From contig JAATVR010000197.1 of NCBI GenBank assembly GCA_014523665.1, positions 1-7,729 on the forward strand: a stretch of 7,729 bases of DNA, read 5' to 3'. Source of the DNA: Nitrososphaerales archaeon TH526 (GTDB lineage Archaea > Thermoproteota > Nitrososphaeria > Nitrososphaerales > Nitrososphaeraceae). Both the position numbers and the translations under genes were made by a program. The notes beneath the pieces are model-generated. The model ran no database searches. It worked only from the letters and a program-made list of their open reading frames with translations, and was not told where the DNA came from. Positions 6,606 through 7,729 of this stretch are shown piece after piece. Position 1 is the first letter of the stretch, and each line of letters begins with the position of its first letter.

Positions 6606-7222
6606 AATTTAAGATCACAGGGGAAGAGTAGCTTGTATGGTTGAGCAGTCATTGACTGAATTGAAAAAAGCAGAGGAATTTAAAGTGAGCCATTCTGTTA
6701 TTGAGAGCCACTAAATTATTAGAGAATGTCGCATCGATTTGTCAATGGCCAAGCTAAATCTGAGCTTGCTCGGAGTTGTCTTATTATTCAATGGAGGTTC
6801 TTTACTTTGCCGGCAAATGAATCTGATTTTTTATTCGACTTACTTTCATATGCCAGTTAGATGCCAGGCTATCTAAGTATCTAACACTCTTCGGAAGCTA
6901 ACGCTGCGCCCTTTAAGGAACAACAGGAGCATTCCAGTACCGGTCGAAAGTATATGTTGTACAACAGCTGGCCATCATGTTTCATTTTTTGTCTGGGGTC
7001 CAAAAGGCCTAAAGACTTCGAGTAAAATGATCACCGCAGAATTAGGTTCGTAGCCCAAGAGTCGCATCACAATGTGGCAGACATCTTGTCTGTTCTGAAT
7101 TTGGTCAGTCGCTAAATCGACTCCACGACTTTACATTCGATCACTATGCTGACAATTCATAAATCCTGTACAATAGTCGCCTGACACCTTCTATTTCAAG
7201 ATGGCGTCGTGCACTTATGTTA
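6606..7222. other. Intergenic stretch with only weak open frames
   Basis: Apart from the weak plus-strand frame at 6637-6876 I see no gene. A minus-strand frame of 51 codons at about 6977-7130 (contains HIVMRLLGYEPNSAVIILLE) has no start codon near its beginning and no known motif. An 8-base palindrome TTGTACAA lies at 6957-6964; the same 8-mer occurs at 777-784 before glmS. No tRNA, IS terminus or CRISPR repeat is visible. Confidence 0.45.
6637..6876 (+). pseudogene. Possible decayed small gene (one in-frame TAA)
   Basis: ATG 6637 reads MVEQSLTELKKAEEFKVSHS (an amphipathic charged helix), then VIESH and TAA (6712-6714, codon 26). The frame then stays open for 53 more codons (IIRECRIDLSMAKLNL, then SLLGVVLLFNGGSLL, a possible membrane segment) to TAA 6874-6876. 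A TATA-like AATTTAAG lies about 24-33 bases before the ATG. No family is recognised. In DNA this AT-rich, a 53-codon open stretch is only mildly unusual, so this may be chance. Confidence 0.18.
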
Positions 7223-7259
7223 TTGAAATCGCATTCTCCACTTAATAATACGATTTCAA
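7223..7259. repeat. Perfect 9-bp inverted repeat downstream of the HNH gene
   Basis: TTGAAATCG (7223-7231) and CGATTTCAA (7251-7259) are exact reverse complements separated by 19 bases. They start 15 bases past the stop of the minus-strand HNH gene. It could fold as a 3' hairpin of that transcript or be a protein-binding dyad. There is no U-run typical of a terminator directly after it on the minus strand. Confidence 0.4.
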
Positions 7260-7273
7260 ATTCAATGAAAAAA

Positions 7274-7728
7274 TCACATATAGGAAAATAAAATCATCAT
7301 AGGTATTATCCTCACTACAATTCCAATACTAATACTCTTACTCTTGTTTTGCGTCTCACATTTAATTAGGCCTCTACTTTTCCTGGCGTGGCATGTTGGG
7401 CATAGCGCTTGACAATTGGACGCCTTGTTGTTTGCCCTGTTCCCATCCTTGTGATCAAAATCCCAATCACCTGCATTCACTCTACATTTCACACATTTGT
7501 TGTTTGCCCTGTTCCCATCCTTGTGATCAAAATCCCAATCACCTGCATTCACTCTACATTTCACACATTTGAAATTTTGATTCCTCAGAATCAGTTCTTG
7601 GTTTGGGTACTAAACGTTCTTCTTCTCTTAGTTCTCTGCTTTAATGTCCGTGTCAGCAATATTAACAAAGCAATAAGGACAAGGAATAACACAGAGATAG
7701 TTACAAGTTCTCCTCGATTGTATACCTG
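7274..7728 (-). pseudogene. Membrane-anchored HNH nuclease, frameshifted, with a duplicated active-site half (partial at right edge)
   Basis: The minus strand enters at the window edge with a frame reading VTISVLFLVLIALLILL (transmembrane) and a very basic linker, KQRTKRRRTFSTQTKN, then stops at TGA 7593-7591. The overlapping frame, which needs one extra base at about 7594-7597, continues with LILRNQNFKCVKC, a normal HNH opening (RR.FS..TK..ILR.Q..KC..C). Then follow RVNAGDWDFDHKDGNRANNK, an exact repeat of the 24-residue block beginning CVKC, and SNCQALCPTCHARKSRG, which holds the second zinc knuckle CPTC and the final His. The C-terminus is hydrophobic (SISIGIVVRIIPMMILFSYM), a possible second membrane segment, ending at TGA 7276-7274. 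HNH proteins are zinc-structured DNA nucleases of the Asp-His...Asn...His type. This one has two DHKDGN.ANN copies and three CxxC knuckles instead of two. The start lies beyond the window; GTG 7564 gives only a 96-residue remnant. The opposite-strand frame over the repeat is a shadow. Confidence 0.82.
7425..7571. repeat. Exact 72-bp tandem duplication inside the HNH gene
   Basis: Copy one is 7425-7496 and copy two is 7497-7568, identical at every base by eye, with three further matching bases (7569-7571). The period of 72 is a multiple of three, so the duplication adds 24 residues (CVKC to RANNK) without shifting the frame. Identity points to a very recent event or to an assembly artefact. 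Confidence 0.95.
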
Positions 7729-7729
7729 A

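Noticed and set aside
7425..7571. Tandem repeat as a CRISPR array
   Set aside because: There are only two directly adjacent identical units with no spacers, and the repeat is coding.
7409..7729. Plus-strand 106-codon frame with a repeated segment
   Set aside because: It is antisense to the HNH gene; its internal repeat is only the 72-bp duplication read on the wrong strand, and the minus strand carries clear HNH motifs.

Overview
The window looks like archaeal DNA from an ammonia-oxidising lineage of Nitrososphaerota (Thaumarchaeota), probably a soil-type Nitrososphaera/Nitrosocosmicus relative. The grounds are AT-rich sequence with long non-coding gaps, AT-rich TATA-like boxes about 25-33 bases before several start codons with no Shine-Dalgarno sequence (leaderless transcripts), GTG and TTG starts, winged-helix and zinc-ribbon mini-proteins of a kind familiar from that group, and an archaeal-style GlmS beginning MCSIIGY. 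The taxonomic call is inference; no rRNA or tRNA is present.

Layout, left to right. Positions 1-132 may hold the 3' end of a gene entering from the left. Positions 413-751 are a broken SnoaL/NTF2-like gene. Positions 839-2617 are glmS, the one long, fully intact and certain gene. Positions 2761-3415 hold a decayed winged-helix regulator (minus strand) and two short broken reading frames (plus strand). A small zinc-ribbon gene with a good TATA box lies at 3554-3760 (minus). A NUDIX hydrolase of the ADP-ribose pyrophosphatase type lies at 4008-4567 (minus) and is split by a frameshift. About 1 kb (4600-5603) has no convincing gene. Then come a broken short exported-protein frame (5604-5783), an intact secreted six-cysteine protein of unknown function (5869-6366) and a winged-helix fragment (6363-6605, minus) whose stop codon overlaps that of the secreted protein. 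After another 0.6 kb gap, the right end (7274-7728, minus) holds an HNH nuclease gene with transmembrane segments on both sides, a frameshift and an exact in-frame 72-bp tandem duplication of half of its active-site domain.

The genes do not form an obvious operon or pathway. GlmS makes glucosamine-6-phosphate, the entry to UDP-GlcNAc and surface glycans. The others are isolated, mostly separately promoted or decaying genes. The strongest biological theme is decay: at least four recognisable genes are broken while the 592-codon glmS has no lesion. I found no CRISPR array, complete insertion sequence, tRNA or recognisable defence cassette. The most unusual items are the duplicated HNH domain, the membrane-bracketed HNH architecture, the zinc-ribbon micro-gene and the six-cysteine secreted protein.
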